Positions 25,885 to 34,026 of a DNA stretch of 64,000 bases are shown piece after piece. Position numbers and translations under genes: made by a program. Within the stretch, counting starts at the first letter, position 1; every line of letters begins with the position of its first letter. Origin of the DNA: Cryptosporangium aurantiacum (GTDB taxonomy: Bacteria; Actinomycetota; Actinomycetes; Mycobacteriales; Cryptosporangiaceae); contig NZ_FRCS01000012.1 in the NCBI RefSeq assembly GCF_900143005.1, positions 1 to 64,000 of the forward strand. Reading direction: 5' to 3'. Below the pieces are notes generated by a model. That model was not told where the DNA came from and searched no databases. It worked only from the letters and a program-made list of their open reading frames with translations.

Positions 25885-28091
25885 CGGACGCCTCCTCCGC
25901 TGGCGGCGCGGCTTCCCTCGCTGGTGACCAGCCGTCCGCACTCCGCCTCGTCCACCACGAGGTCGACGATCCGGTCGACCTCCAAGGACCGGAGGAGGCC
26001 GACGACGTCCTGGCTCGGTAGGTGGTCGGCGAGGTCACGGACCGTCGGGTGCCGGCCGGACCGGACCGCGTCGATCAGCAGGCTCGCGGGGCCGGTGACC
26101 CGCTGCGGGCGGTGATAACGCCGGTATCGGACGACACGCTCGGCGCCGTCCGCCTCGATCGCGGCAACCCCGGCAGCGAGTTCGACCCGGCAGCCCAGCA
26201 CCGCGTCCCGGGCGAGCGTGTCGTCGAGGACGAGCGGGGTGCCGTCGAGGACGAGCCGTCGAACGCCGAGCCGGAGGGCGGATTCGAGGGCTTCGCTCGC
26301 GGTGGCGGCCAATCCGCGCCGCAGCCGATCGTCCAGGACCAGTCGGGTGCCGCCGGGCCGGTGCGGTAGGTCGAGAGCCAGCCGCTGGGCGACCAACCGC
26401 GCGAGGCGGCGGCGGGTCGGAGCGTCGGGCTCCGTCGCGGGGGCGTCGGCGCTCGCGATGAGAACGGTGCAGCCGGCGGTCAGCACCAGCGTGGCCTGCC
26501 GCAGATCGACGCCAGAGCCGCCGGGGCCGCCGGCCGCGGCGGCGTCGGCGTCGGCCGCGGCGGCAGCAGCAGCAGCGGCGGCGGCGGCGGGCCAGGTCAC
26601 CGTCGCCGGGCCGAACGGGAGCGCCTCGCGAGGGCCGCGTGCCTCGGAGGGGCCGGTTGCTAGGCGGGCCTCGAAGGCCGCGTCGACGGCAGCCGGATCC
26701 ACCCGCTCGCCGAGCCGGTGGTCGCCGGTGATGGCCGAAGCGACCCGCTCGCCCAGCGCCTCCGGCAATTCCAGCCCCAGCCACAGCAACGCGGCGCGCA
26801 ACCAGGCCGTCGCCGCCTCGCCCGCCTGCCCCTGCTGGGTCCGGACGTGCGCGCGGCACACCTCGGCGTGCAGCACGTCGTGCGGTGTCCCGATCCCGTG
26901 CGTGGTCGCGAACGCTGCCGCGTAACACTCCTCGGCGGAATCCGGCCGCCCGGCCCGCCGGTGGAGGCGCGCGAGGTTGAGGCTGTTCACGTAACTCAGC
27001 TGGGGATCCGGATCCGGCGACGCCCGCAGCGTGCGCTCGATCCGCTGCTCCAGGCGCAGCGCTTCGTCGGCGTCGCCGCTCCGCAGCCGCGCGAGCGCGG
27101 TGATGTTGAGCAGGTAGAGAAACTCGGGCCGATCGCCCCAGCCCGCGAGGTCCGCCGCCGCCGCGTCGAAGTCGGCGAGCGCCCGCCGGACGTCTCCGGA
27201 CATCACCGCGCCCCAGCCTCGGCACTGATGCAGGAATCCCCGCAGCTCGCGGGGCGCCTCGCGCGGGGGGCGCGGTAGCCCGGCCGCCAGGTCGAACCGG
27301 TGCAGTCCGATGGCCAGCCCGCCCAGTTGGGCAGCGCAGATCGCCTTCTGGAACGGGGTGCGAGCACAGTGGACCGCGTGCGCAAGGAGGTCGACCGCGG
27401 CTTCCTCGTGGTGCGCCGCACGCTCCGCCCAGGCCTGCTGGCAGAGCAGCTCCGGCCGCGTGAAGTAGGCGCTCCCCCGACGCTGCGCGTAGGCGGCCAG
27501 GCCTGGTACGTCGGCGAACCGATCGGCGAGGTGGTCGTAGTCCAGCGGGCTCGCGTCGTCACCCGCTCGACGCAGTTGCGGGGGGACGAGGAACTGTCCG
27601 CCGGGCAGCGGGACCAGCCGAGTCTCGAGGCGAGCCGCTGTCCGGGCGTCCAGCAACCCGGGAACGAGCGCGACGAGCGGAACGTCCGGTTCGGAGTGCT
27701 CGCACGGTGCGATCTGCAGGGTTCGGCGGGTCAGGCGCGGATCGAGCCGGGCGAGGAACGTCCGGTCGTACCGCGAGACCGTCTCGCCGGCCGCCGGTGG
27801 TACCACCGCAACACCGGGGATGTCCGCGCTCCGGAGGAGCCCGCTGATCCGGCGCGCGGCCCGGTCAGCGTCGATCAGCAGCGTGTCGCCGGCCGCCTCG
27901 GCGTCGATCGAACGGGCGATGACGTCCGCGTAGTCCCAGCTCTCCGCGTACGTCGTCCAGTCGATGTCCGCGGCGGGCTGTTCCAGAGGGACCTCGACGC
28001 CCAGCTGCCGATCGAGCTGGGCGGCAGCACTCTGCCCGGCCCAGCTGCCCCGGCTCAGGTCGACGACGACCAGCGGGTCAACGTCGTCCAT
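25881..28091 (-). CDS. TPR-type protein of the RiPP operon with a possible C-terminal leader-binding domain
   Basis: A 736-residue protein of unknown function. Residues about 1-180 are unassigned. Residues about 210-450 contain repeated helix pairs with TPR character (for example ELSYVNSLNLARLHRRAGRPDSAEECY region and DADEALRLEQRIER). A poly-Ala tract near 500-520 separates them from the C-terminal part. Residues about 620-720 (RVELAAGVAAIEADGAERVV ... GPASLLIDAVRSGRHPTVRDLADHL) have the strand-strand-helix order of PqqD-like RRE domains; this is my reading and is unproven. It lies between sagB and the peptidase gene, overlapping the latter by 4 bp. Confidence 0.75.
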   Translation of the reverse strand: MDDVDPLVVVDLSRGSWAGQSAAAQLDRQLGVEVPLEQPAADIDWTTYAESWDYADVIARSIDAEAAGDTLLIDADRAARRISGLLRSADIPGVAVVPPAAGETVSRYDRTFLARLDPRLTRRTLQIAPCEHSEPDVPLVALVPGLLDARTAARLETRLVPLPGGQFLVPPQLRRAGDDASPLDYDHLADRFADVPGLAAYAQRRGSAYFTRPELLCQQAWAERAAHHEEAAVDLLAHAVHCARTPFQKAICAAQLGGLAIGLHRFDLAAGLPRPPREAPRELRGFLHQCRGWGAVMSGDVRRALADFDAAAADLAGWGDRPEFLYLLNITALARLRSGDADEALRLEQRIERTLRASPDPDPQLSYVNSLNLARLHRRAGRPDSAEECYAAAFATTHGIGTPHDVLHAEVCRAHVRTQQGQAGEAATAWLRAALLWLGLELPEALGERVASAITGDHRLGERVDPAAVDAAFEARLATGPSEARGPREALPFGPATVTWPAAAAAAAAAAAADADAAAAGGPGGSGVDLRQATLVLTAGCTVLIASADAPATEPDAPTRRRLARLVAQRLALDLPHRPGGTRLVLDDRLRRGLAATASEALESALRLGVRRLVLDGTPLVLDDTLARDAVLGCRVELAAGVAAIEADGAERVVRYRRYHRPQRVTGPASLLIDAVRSGRHPTVRDLADHLPSQDVVGLLRSLEVDRIVDLVVDEAECGRLVTSEGSRAASGGGVR

Positions 28092-28095
28092 GAGC

Positions 28096-28926
28096 TCACG
28101 ACCCTCCCCGGCCCCCCACGGCCACCAGGTAGACCGTCGAGTGCCGAAGGCCGTCCAGCCCGAGGTAGGCGTCGACAGCGTCGTCGAAGTACCCGCCGAT
28201 GTTCAGGGCGGCGTAGCCGAGTGCAGCGGCGGTCAGGTCGACGTTCTGCCCGACGTGTCCGGCCTCCAGCAGCACGAACCGGTAGCCCCGCTCGCCGTAC
28301 TTGAACGTCGAGCGGTAGAAGATCGCGGTGAGGAAGATCGTCACGGCGGCGTGGTCGACCACTTCGGGAGCGACCAGCGTCGAACGGAACGCGCTCCGCG
28401 GCTCGTCACGGAGCAAACGGACGCTGTGCGTCAGCGGCTCGTAGTGGAAGAGGCCGACCGGCAGTCCGAGCACGTCGCTCGCGTGGACGTACAGCTCCAG
28501 CGGATACAGGGCCCCACCGGAAGGCACCGACCGGAAACGCCGCGGGAAGTCCCCTTCGGGCTGGTGCTCCCGCAGCCCGTAGGCGGCGTGCAGCAGCGTC
28601 GAGAGGTCGTCGATCGTGAGGACGGTGTCGGTCATCGTGCGGGCCGACTCCCGCCGGTCGATCGCCGTCTGCACGCTGACGTCGTCCAGGGGGGTGCGCC
28701 GCGGGAGTTCGAAGCGCGGATAACCGCGATACGTCAGCTGCTCCTCCAGGGCCTCCATCTGGGCGACGACGACGTGGTCCGGCAGCATGCCGCGCAGCTC
28801 GCCGGTCTTGGAGTTCTCGTGGAAGATCTCCCAGGCGACGTCGGGGACCAGCGGCCGCGAGGTTCCGGCGCCGATGCCCGGCACGACACGGCGGCCGGGC
28901 GGTGGTGCGTGCAGCTTCTCGGTCAT
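28096..28926 (-). CDS. SagB-type FMN-dependent azoline dehydrogenase
   Basis: A 276-residue nitroreductase-fold protein of the SagB/ThcOx family, which oxidises thiazolines and oxazolines to thiazoles and oxazoles using FMN. Conserved stretches: AWEIFHENSKTGE at the N-terminus, LPRRTPLDDVSVQTAIDRRESAR, LSTLLHAAYGL, RSVPSGGALYPLELYV (the family signature), LLEAGHVGQNVDLTAAALG and LNIGGYFDD. CGGAGGAG precedes the ATG at 28926. It is 17 nt after the YcaO stop and 4 nt before the TPR gene. Its presence predicts that the product carries aromatic azoles rather than azolines only. Confidence 0.93.
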   Translation of the reverse strand: MTEKLHAPPPGRRVVPGIGAGTSRPLVPDVAWEIFHENSKTGELRGMLPDHVVVAQMEALEEQLTYRGYPRFELPRRTPLDDVSVQTAIDRRESARTMTDTVLTIDDLSTLLHAAYGLREHQPEGDFPRRFRSVPSGGALYPLELYVHASDVLGLPVGLFHYEPLTHSVRLLRDEPRSAFRSTLVAPEVVDHAAVTIFLTAIFYRSTFKYGERGYRFVLLEAGHVGQNVDLTAAALGYAALNIGGYFDDAVDAYLGLDGLRHSTVYLVAVGGRGGS

Positions 28927-28943
28927 GAAGCTCCTCCGGCCGG

Positions 28944-30269
28944 CTACGGGAACGGATGCGGTGACGGGTTGTCGTGGTCGGTGATGCCTCGGTGCCCCAG
29001 CTTCTGCGGCACGGTCCACAACCGCGTGCCGCCGAGGGCCCGGTAGCGGTGGCCCATGCAGAGCGGGTGCAAACCGGGCACGACCGCGCGGACGACGTAC
29101 AGTCCGGCCACCGCGACGTCGTCGGTGGTGAGGTCGACGAGGAGGGTGTGGTACCCGGTGTCCGCGATTCGGTCCACCACCCACCGCAGCTGGTCAGCGG
29201 GATCGTGCGGAGGCGGAGCGCTGATCTCGTCGAGGTCGATCTCGCGGACGTCCTCGAACAGGAAGCTCGCGAGCGGCGCGTTCGCGTGGTCGCACCAGAA
29301 GTTCAAGTGCTCCACCTGGCTGACCACGTTCTCGTGCCCCTCGACCACTTCCAGCCGTGGCGCGTAGTCGAAGATCTGCTGGCAGTACCGCCGGGTGTGC
29401 TCGAGTTCCTCGAGGCCCTTCCGGACGGCTTCGGCGGCGGTCATCGCGGTCGCGGCGGCGAACGCCAGCGCCGGGCGCTCGGGGGACGATGACCGTAGGA
29501 CGGTCATGACGGTGGGGATACCGAGGTCGGTGGTGACGTCGAAGACGATGGCCTCCAGGCCGACCCGGTCGAAGCGGTCGACGAGGTCCGCCGACACCGG
29601 ATCGAGGCTCGCGGGCCGGATCCGCGCCGGCCGCATCATCGCCTGCCAGGTCAGGACGAACGCATCGCGCTCCACCACCTCGCACACCGCGGACACCGAC
29701 GCCTCGAGTACCGAACGCCCACAGGAGAGGCCCGTCGAGATCGGCTCGATCACCGGGGCCTCGCCCGGCGCGTAGTAGTACGGCACGTAGACCGAGGCCG
29801 TCGGGACATGCTGCGTCTGACGGGTCACCGCGTTGTACGCCGCCGTCCACCGCACCGGCGACTCGTCGGTGAACGGAACCATCTGGAACCCCGGTTCGCC
29901 GTACTGCGCCGGGGTGTAGAGCGCGAAGTCCGCGGGTGGCACGCAGTCGAAGTCCGCGGCGCTGCGGGCGACGACCGGGAAGTCGTCGAGGTCGTAGATC
30001 GCCGCGCAGTATCGCTCGACGGCCTCGCCCATCGCCTTGCCGGCGGCCCGGAGCGGCTCAGTGGACGCCCCTCCGGTGTTCGCGAAGTTCCGCTGCCCGG
30101 TGAACGCAGCGGTGTCGGAGGCGCGTCCGCTGTACTGGAAAAACTCGGGGGCACCGGGTGATCTCGGTACTTCCGAGATCGCCCGGATCACTCCGACCTT
30201 CGGATCGAGGAGGTAGGCGAGACGGCGCGCGAGGTCCGCGGGGTCGTCCGCCGTGCGGGACGCGGTCAT
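28944..30269 (-). CDS. YcaO-type azoline cyclodehydratase
   Basis: A 441-residue TOMM YcaO protein that uses ATP to convert Cys, Ser or Thr of the precursor core to thiazolines or oxazolines. The ATP/Mg motif residues are visible: GEAVERYCA (Glu82, Glu85), CEVVERDAF (Glu197, Glu200) and LEELEHTRRY. The C-terminus is PSPHPFP, matching the PxPxP tail typical of azole-forming YcaO enzymes and important for their activity. The ATG overlaps the stop of the E1-like partner gene (ATGA). Separate E1-like and YcaO proteins correspond to the SagC/SagD arrangement. Confidence 0.95.
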   Translation of the reverse strand: MTASRTADDPADLARRLAYLLDPKVGVIRAISEVPRSPGAPEFFQYSGRASDTAAFTGQRNFANTGGASTEPLRAAGKAMGEAVERYCAAIYDLDDFPVVARSAADFDCVPPADFALYTPAQYGEPGFQMVPFTDESPVRWTAAYNAVTRQTQHVPTASVYVPYYYAPGEAPVIEPISTGLSCGRSVLEASVSAVCEVVERDAFVLTWQAMMRPARIRPASLDPVSADLVDRFDRVGLEAIVFDVTTDLGIPTVMTVLRSSSPERPALAFAAATAMTAAEAVRKGLEELEHTRRYCQQIFDYAPRLEVVEGHENVVSQVEHLNFWCDHANAPLASFLFEDVREIDLDEISAPPPHDPADQLRWVVDRIADTGYHTLLVDLTTDDVAVAGLYVVRAVVPGLHPLCMGHRYRALGGTRLWTVPQKLGHRGITDHDNPSPHPFP

Positions 30270-31351
30270 CCGTGGGGCTCGTGCGTGCCGGGAAGGAACG
30301 TCCGGCCGAAGATCTCGGTGGTCGACCGCGCCGACGCTTCACCGCAGACCGGGCAGCGCGGCAGCTTGAGCACCGGACGGCAGACCAACCCCGGCGCGAG
30401 CAGGTCCACCTCGATCAACGCGCCGATGACGCGTGGACTACCCCAGGCGCCCAGCAGCCGGGAGATCTCCAGCGCCGCGAACTGACCGAGCGCAGCCGGT
30501 AGCGCGGGATGGTAGGCCGCCGTGACGCCCTGGCCGAAGAACGCGAGCGGCTCGGTGCTGCGCATCTCCTCCCGCTGGTCGAGGTTCGCGTTCTGGCGGA
30601 GGTAGGCGCACTCGAAACACGCCGCCCGCCCCGGCACCGACAGCGGCCCGACGTATCCGACCAGGTCCTGGAGGACCACTGGGAGGAACGGGATGTCTCG
30701 CTCCAGGCTGTACCTGTTCCAGACCCGCATCAAATCCAGTCCGCCGAAATCCGACGTCGCTACCAAGCAATGAAGGCCGGATCGGTCTTTTTCCGACCAT
30801 TCGTCGTAGGCAACCGGGACGCCGAGATCCGCCGGCCACGAATCGACGGACACCTCACCGGACTCGTCGAGCATCCGGAGATTACAGAGGAACGGATAAT
30901 TGACTACTTCGACTGTGCCGATCCCGGCCGCCCGCAGAGTCGACACCAGCGCAGCAGAAACCTCGTTGACACCGATTACCGCGATATGCGCTTTTGCCAG
31001 TTGTTGCGCGACTTCTCCGGGCGACGCCCCCGCCGACCAATGGAACAGCTCCAGCGGAGTTTCCCAGGGTGGATCCGGATCCGGCTCGTCGTCCGCGAGC
31101 AGCAGACGATGTTGCTCCAATTGTTCGAGCAAAGCGTCCGCATTCGAGCGGGTTGCTCCGTCGAACAACTCCCGAATGTCCTCGACGCTCGAACCGCGAG
31201 CGGCGGCGTCCAGCACCGTGAGGACAAATTCATAGGCGCCGGATCCACCGACCCGCAACTCCATGCGACCGCGCTTGATGATCACGCCGCCCGCGATCGG
31301 GACGAGTTGCAGGGGGCGTAACCGGAGCGCTCGAGCAGACGACCCGCTCAC
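30266..31351 (-). CDS. TOMM precursor leader-binding E1-like protein (Ocin-ThiF type)
   Basis: A 361-residue partner of the YcaO enzyme. Residues about 10-85 form a winged-helix RRE that should bind the precursor leader. The rest is an E1/ThiF-like fold: AHIAVIGVNEVSAALVSTLRAAGIG stands where an active E1 has a glycine-rich ATP loop, so the nucleotide site is degenerate, as is usual for this family. Two Cys pairs (CFEC at 245/248, CPVC at 333/336) form a probable zinc site. The GTG start is 4 nt after the precursor stop, and there is no strong Shine-Dalgarno, so translation is probably coupled to the precursor. Confidence 0.92.
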   Translation of the reverse strand: MSGSSARALRLRPLQLVPIAGGVIIKRGRMELRVGGSGAYEFVLTVLDAAARGSSVEDIRELFDGATRSNADALLEQLEQHRLLLADDEPDPDPPWETPLELFHWSAGASPGEVAQQLAKAHIAVIGVNEVSAALVSTLRAAGIGTVEVVNYPFLCNLRMLDESGEVSVDSWPADLGVPVAYDEWSEKDRSGLHCLVATSDFGGLDLMRVWNRYSLERDIPFLPVVLQDLVGYVGPLSVPGRAACFECAYLRQNANLDQREEMRSTEPLAFFGQGVTAAYHPALPAALGQFAALEISRLLGAWGSPRVIGALIEVDLLAPGLVCRPVLKLPRCPVCGEASARSTTEIFGRTFLPGTHEPHG

Positions 31352-31355
31352 CGGC

Positions 31356-31889
31356 TCACGCGACCTGGACTACCGCGTCCTGGTCCGCTGCCGGGGCGAC
31401 CGCCGCCGCGCAGCACGAACAACACGGTGTACAGCAACAGCAGCTGACGCCACCGTCGCCGGTATCCGTCTGCATCGCGGCCTCCATCTCTTCCAGGCCG
31501 TTGACCGCGAACCGCTGGTGGAATGCTTCCTCGACGGACTTCAGGTCGTCGAACGTGAGACCCAGTTCTCGCATCTTGTCGCCGGCTCCGGAGCCCTGCA
31601 ACGCGAGCAGATCGCCCTTCGTCAGCGTTTTGGCCTTCGGCGAGAGCAGCGCGGCTTGGTCAGGCGTCAGCATTTTGAAGATCGGGATATCGAGCGGCAT
31701 CGTCCCACTGAAAGCCCCGGCCTCACCGCCGGGAATTTCGGCATCCGACCCGAGTGCGAATTTGAGCGCCTGAAGCGCGAGCGTCGGATGCGCGAGCACG
31801 GCTTCGCGGAGAGTCTGCAGACTCAGCGTCGTCGTATCGGGCGTGCCTTCCGTTGTGTCAACCGCGATGACCCGAAACTCCGTCGCCAT
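31356..31889 (-). CDS. Azole-RiPP (TOMM) precursor with streptolysin S-like Cys core
   Basis: A 177-residue precursor, first gene of the operon. Residues 1-145 are a long, helical, cysteine-free leader (for example LQTLREAVLAHPTLALQALK and LTFDDLKSVEEAFHQRF). After GDGG at 144-147 comes the core: VSCCCCTPCCSCCAAAV, then a short acidic/hydrophobic tail ending VVQVA. All eight Cys of the protein are at 150-153, 156-157 and 159-160; Ser149, Thr154 and Ser158 are also possible ring sites. The core resembles that of streptolysin S, although the leader is about six times longer. GGGGAGGGG precedes the ATG. I could not place the leader in the nitrile-hydratase or Nif11 classes with confidence. Confidence 0.88.
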   Translation of the reverse strand: MATEFRVIAVDTTEGTPDTTTLSLQTLREAVLAHPTLALQALKFALGSDAEIPGGEAGAFSGTMPLDIPIFKMLTPDQAALLSPKAKTLTKGDLLALQGSGAGDKMRELGLTFDDLKSVEEAFHQRFAVNGLEEMEAAMQTDTGDGGVSCCCCTPCCSCCAAAVAPAADQDAVVQVA

Positions 31890-31973
31890 TTCAGCCCCTC
31901 CCCTTGCGCGCCACCGTGAAACATTCCGGGCCCGCAGCGCTCGGCCCGCGTCGAAAGTTCGTGAGGTAGCTGC

Positions 31974-32002
31974 ACTCTAAAAGCGACGATCAATGCGGTC
32001 AA
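31974..32002 (-). promoter_or_regulatory. Promoter of the RiPP operon
   Basis: On the minus strand TTGACC (31997-32002) and TAGAGT (31974-31979) are separated by exactly 17 nt, close to the housekeeping sigma-factor consensus. Transcription would start near 31967, giving a leader of about 78 nt before the precursor ATG. The surrounding 32003-32084 is AT-richer than the neighbouring genes. Confidence 0.65.
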
Positions 32003-32084
32003 CAGCCATCCGGGCGGAACGGCATGCCAATTCACGGACCCGACCGAATTCAATTACTCCGCAGAAACAGCAGTCACATTGGTC

Positions 32085-33482
32085 TCATTCGAACTCATGC
32101 TGCATCAACTGACGCGCTGCTTCGGTGAGAGAGCCGGACAGAGACGGGTAAATCGAGATCGTCTGGGCGATCTGATCGACCGTGAGGTGGTTCTGCACGG
32201 CCATCGCGATCGGCAGGATCAGCTCGCTCGCCCGCGGTGCGACGACCACCCCGCCGATCACCAATCCGGACGCCGGGCGGCAGAACAGCTTCACAAAACC
32301 GTCCGTCAGCCCCTGCATCTTCGCGCGCGGGTTCGTCCCGAGCGGCAGCGTGATCGTGCGGGCGGGCACCTCCCCCGCCTCCATCGTGGTCTGCCCGAAC
32401 CCGACCGTGGCGATCTCCGGATCGGTGAACACGTTCGCGGCGACCGTCCGCAACCGCAGCGGCTGCACGGCCTCGCCGAGCGCGTGCCACACCGCGATCC
32501 GGCCCTGCATCGCCGCGACCGAGGCGAGCATCAGCACGCCGGTGACGTCACCCGCCGCGTAGATACCGGGCAGGTTGGTGCGCGAGACCCGGTCGACGGT
32601 GATGAACCCGCCGCCCCCGACCTCGACACCGCACTCCTTCAACCCCAGGTCGGCGGTGTTCGGCACGGAGCCGATCGTCATCAGCGCGTGGCTGCCCTCG
32701 ACCGTGCGGCCGTCGGTCAGCCGCACCACGACACCGTCGGCGGTGCGCTCGACGCCCTCGGCGCGCGCGTTGTAGAGGATCGTCATGCCGCGCCGCGCGA
32801 ACACCTGCTCGATCTGGGTCGCGGCGTCGGAATCCTCGTGCGGCATGACCCGGTCACGGCTGGAGACGAGCGTGACCTGGACGCCCATCGCGAGGTACGC
32901 GCTGGCGAACTCCGCACCGGTGACACCGGAGCCGACCACCACCAGGTGCGTCGGCAGCTCGGGCAGGTCGTAGACGTCCCGCCAGGTCAGGATCCGCTCG
33001 CCGTCCGGCTCGGCGCCGGGGATGACGCGCGGCGAGGCTCCGGTGGCGAGCAGGACGGTGTCGGTCTCCACCTGGTACGGCGCGGAGCCAGTGGGCTCGA
33101 TCGTGACGATGTGCCGCAGCCCGACGCGACCGTCCAGCCGGGCGAACCCGCTGATCACCTCGACGCCGGCGGACGCCACCGTGCTGCGGATGTCGGCGGA
33201 CTGCGCCAGCGCCAGCCCCTTCACCCGGCCGTGCACCGCCGACGCGTTGACCTTGACGTCCTCGGGCTCGCAGGCCATCACGCCGAGCGAATCGCCATGC
33301 CGGAACGCGGTTGCCGCGTCGGACGTCGCGATGAACGTCTTGCTGGGGACGCAGTCGTAGAGGACACACGCTCCGCCGAGCCCGTCCCGCTCGACGAGCG
33401 TCACCTCGGCACCCAGACGAGCCGCGACGAGCGCAGCCTCGTATCCCGCGGGACCGCCACCAATGATTACGATGCGCGACAC
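32085..33482 (-). CDS. lpdA: NAD(P)H-quinone/flavoprotein disulfide reductase (LpdA type)
   Basis: A 465-residue two-dinucleotide-domain flavoprotein. FAD site IVIIGGGPAGYEAALVAARLG, redox pair Cys39 and Cys44 (GGACVLYDCVPSK), NAD(P) site VVVGSGVTGAEFASAY, and second FAD motif LPGIYAAGDVTG. It matches the mycobacterial LpdA type, which reduces quinones, rather than true lipoamide dehydrogenase: the usual C-terminal His-Pro-Thr active-site motif is replaced by YPSLSGSLTEAARQLM. The GTG start follows a TAGGGT -10 box by 6 nt. Confidence 0.9.
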   Translation of the reverse strand: MSRIVIIGGGPAGYEAALVAARLGAEVTLVERDGLGGACVLYDCVPSKTFIATSDAATAFRHGDSLGVMACEPEDVKVNASAVHGRVKGLALAQSADIRSTVASAGVEVISGFARLDGRVGLRHIVTIEPTGSAPYQVETDTVLLATGASPRVIPGAEPDGERILTWRDVYDLPELPTHLVVVGSGVTGAEFASAYLAMGVQVTLVSSRDRVMPHEDSDAATQIEQVFARRGMTILYNARAEGVERTADGVVVRLTDGRTVEGSHALMTIGSVPNTADLGLKECGVEVGGGGFITVDRVSRTNLPGIYAAGDVTGVLMLASVAAMQGRIAVWHALGEAVQPLRLRTVAANVFTDPEIATVGFGQTTMEAGEVPARTITLPLGTNPRAKMQGLTDGFVKLFCRPASGLVIGGVVVAPRASELILPIAMAVQNHLTVDQIAQTISIYPSLSGSLTEAARQLMQHEFE

Positions 33483-33488
33483 GTCCCG

Positions 33489-33494
33489 ACCCTA
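33489..33494 (-). promoter_or_regulatory. -10 box of a leaderless lpdA promoter
   Basis: TAGGGT on the minus strand, 6 nt upstream of the GTG at 33482. Confidence 0.4.
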
Positions 33495-33559
33495 GCTGAC
33501 TCCTGGATCGGTTCTCCGAAGCCGTGGCGGCCGGGCGACGGCGATGTGACCCACGGGGT

Positions 33560-33565
33560 TAGAGT
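33560..33565 (+). promoter_or_regulatory. -10 box of a leaderless promoter
   Basis: TAGAGT 8 nt upstream of the ATG at 33574; no Shine-Dalgarno. Confidence 0.4.
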
Positions 33566-33573
33566 GCGGGTCC

Positions 33574-34026
33574 ATGGGCCTCTACGCCGCCTACGGGACG
33601 AACATGCACCCGAGCCAGATGCAAGAACGGTGCCCGCGCTCCCCGAGCGCCGGATCCGGCTGGCTGGAGGGGTGGCGGCTGACGTTCGGCGGCGAGGAAC
33701 TCGGCTGGGACGGTGCGCTCGCCACGATCGTCGAGGACCCGAACGAGCGGGTGTTCGTCGCGTTGTACGACGTCAGCGAGTTCGACGAGCCCACGCTGGA
33801 CGCTTGGGAGGGCGCCGACCGGGGCCTGTACCGGAAGCTCAAGATCCGGGTGCACACGCTCGAGGGCGAGGTGCTGGCCTGGTTGCACGTGCTCGACTCG
33901 TTCGAGGGCGGGATGCCGTCGGCGCGCTACCTCGGCCTGATCGCCGACGCAGCCGAGGCCGCAGGCGCACCCGACGACTACGTCCGCTCCCTCCGCGACC
34001 GGCCCTGCACGTCAACCGAGCTGTAG
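33574..34026 (+). CDS. Gamma-glutamylcyclotransferase-like protein
   Basis: A 150-residue protein of the GGCT fold. The substrate loop is YAAYGTNMHP, and the general acid/base Glu79 is in LDAWEGADRGLYRK. Family members cyclise gamma-glutamyl amino acids or gamma-glutamyl amines to 5-oxoproline; the specific substrate is not clear. 5-Oxoproline released in this way could be used by PxpB-PxpC (55605-57136), but the genes are far apart. The last 15 bp overlap the convergent MarR-GNAT gene. Confidence 0.82.
   Translation: MGLYAAYGTNMHPSQMQERCPRSPSAGSGWLEGWRLTFGGEELGWDGALATIVEDPNERVFVALYDVSEFDEPTLDAWEGADRGLYRKLKIRVHTLEGEVLAWLHVLDSFEGGMPSARYLGLIADAAEAAGAPDDYVRSLRDRPCTSTEL

Noticed and set aside
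26520..26595. A frameshift or assembly error at the poly-Ala tract of the TPR gene
   Set aside because: The reading frame and protein-like composition continue on both sides, and the C-terminal domain remains in frame, so the tract is more likely a real linker.
32085..33482. LpdA as part of the RiPP operon (redox partner for SagB)
   Set aside because: It has its own leaderless promoter, and the RiPP promoter lies downstream of its stop.
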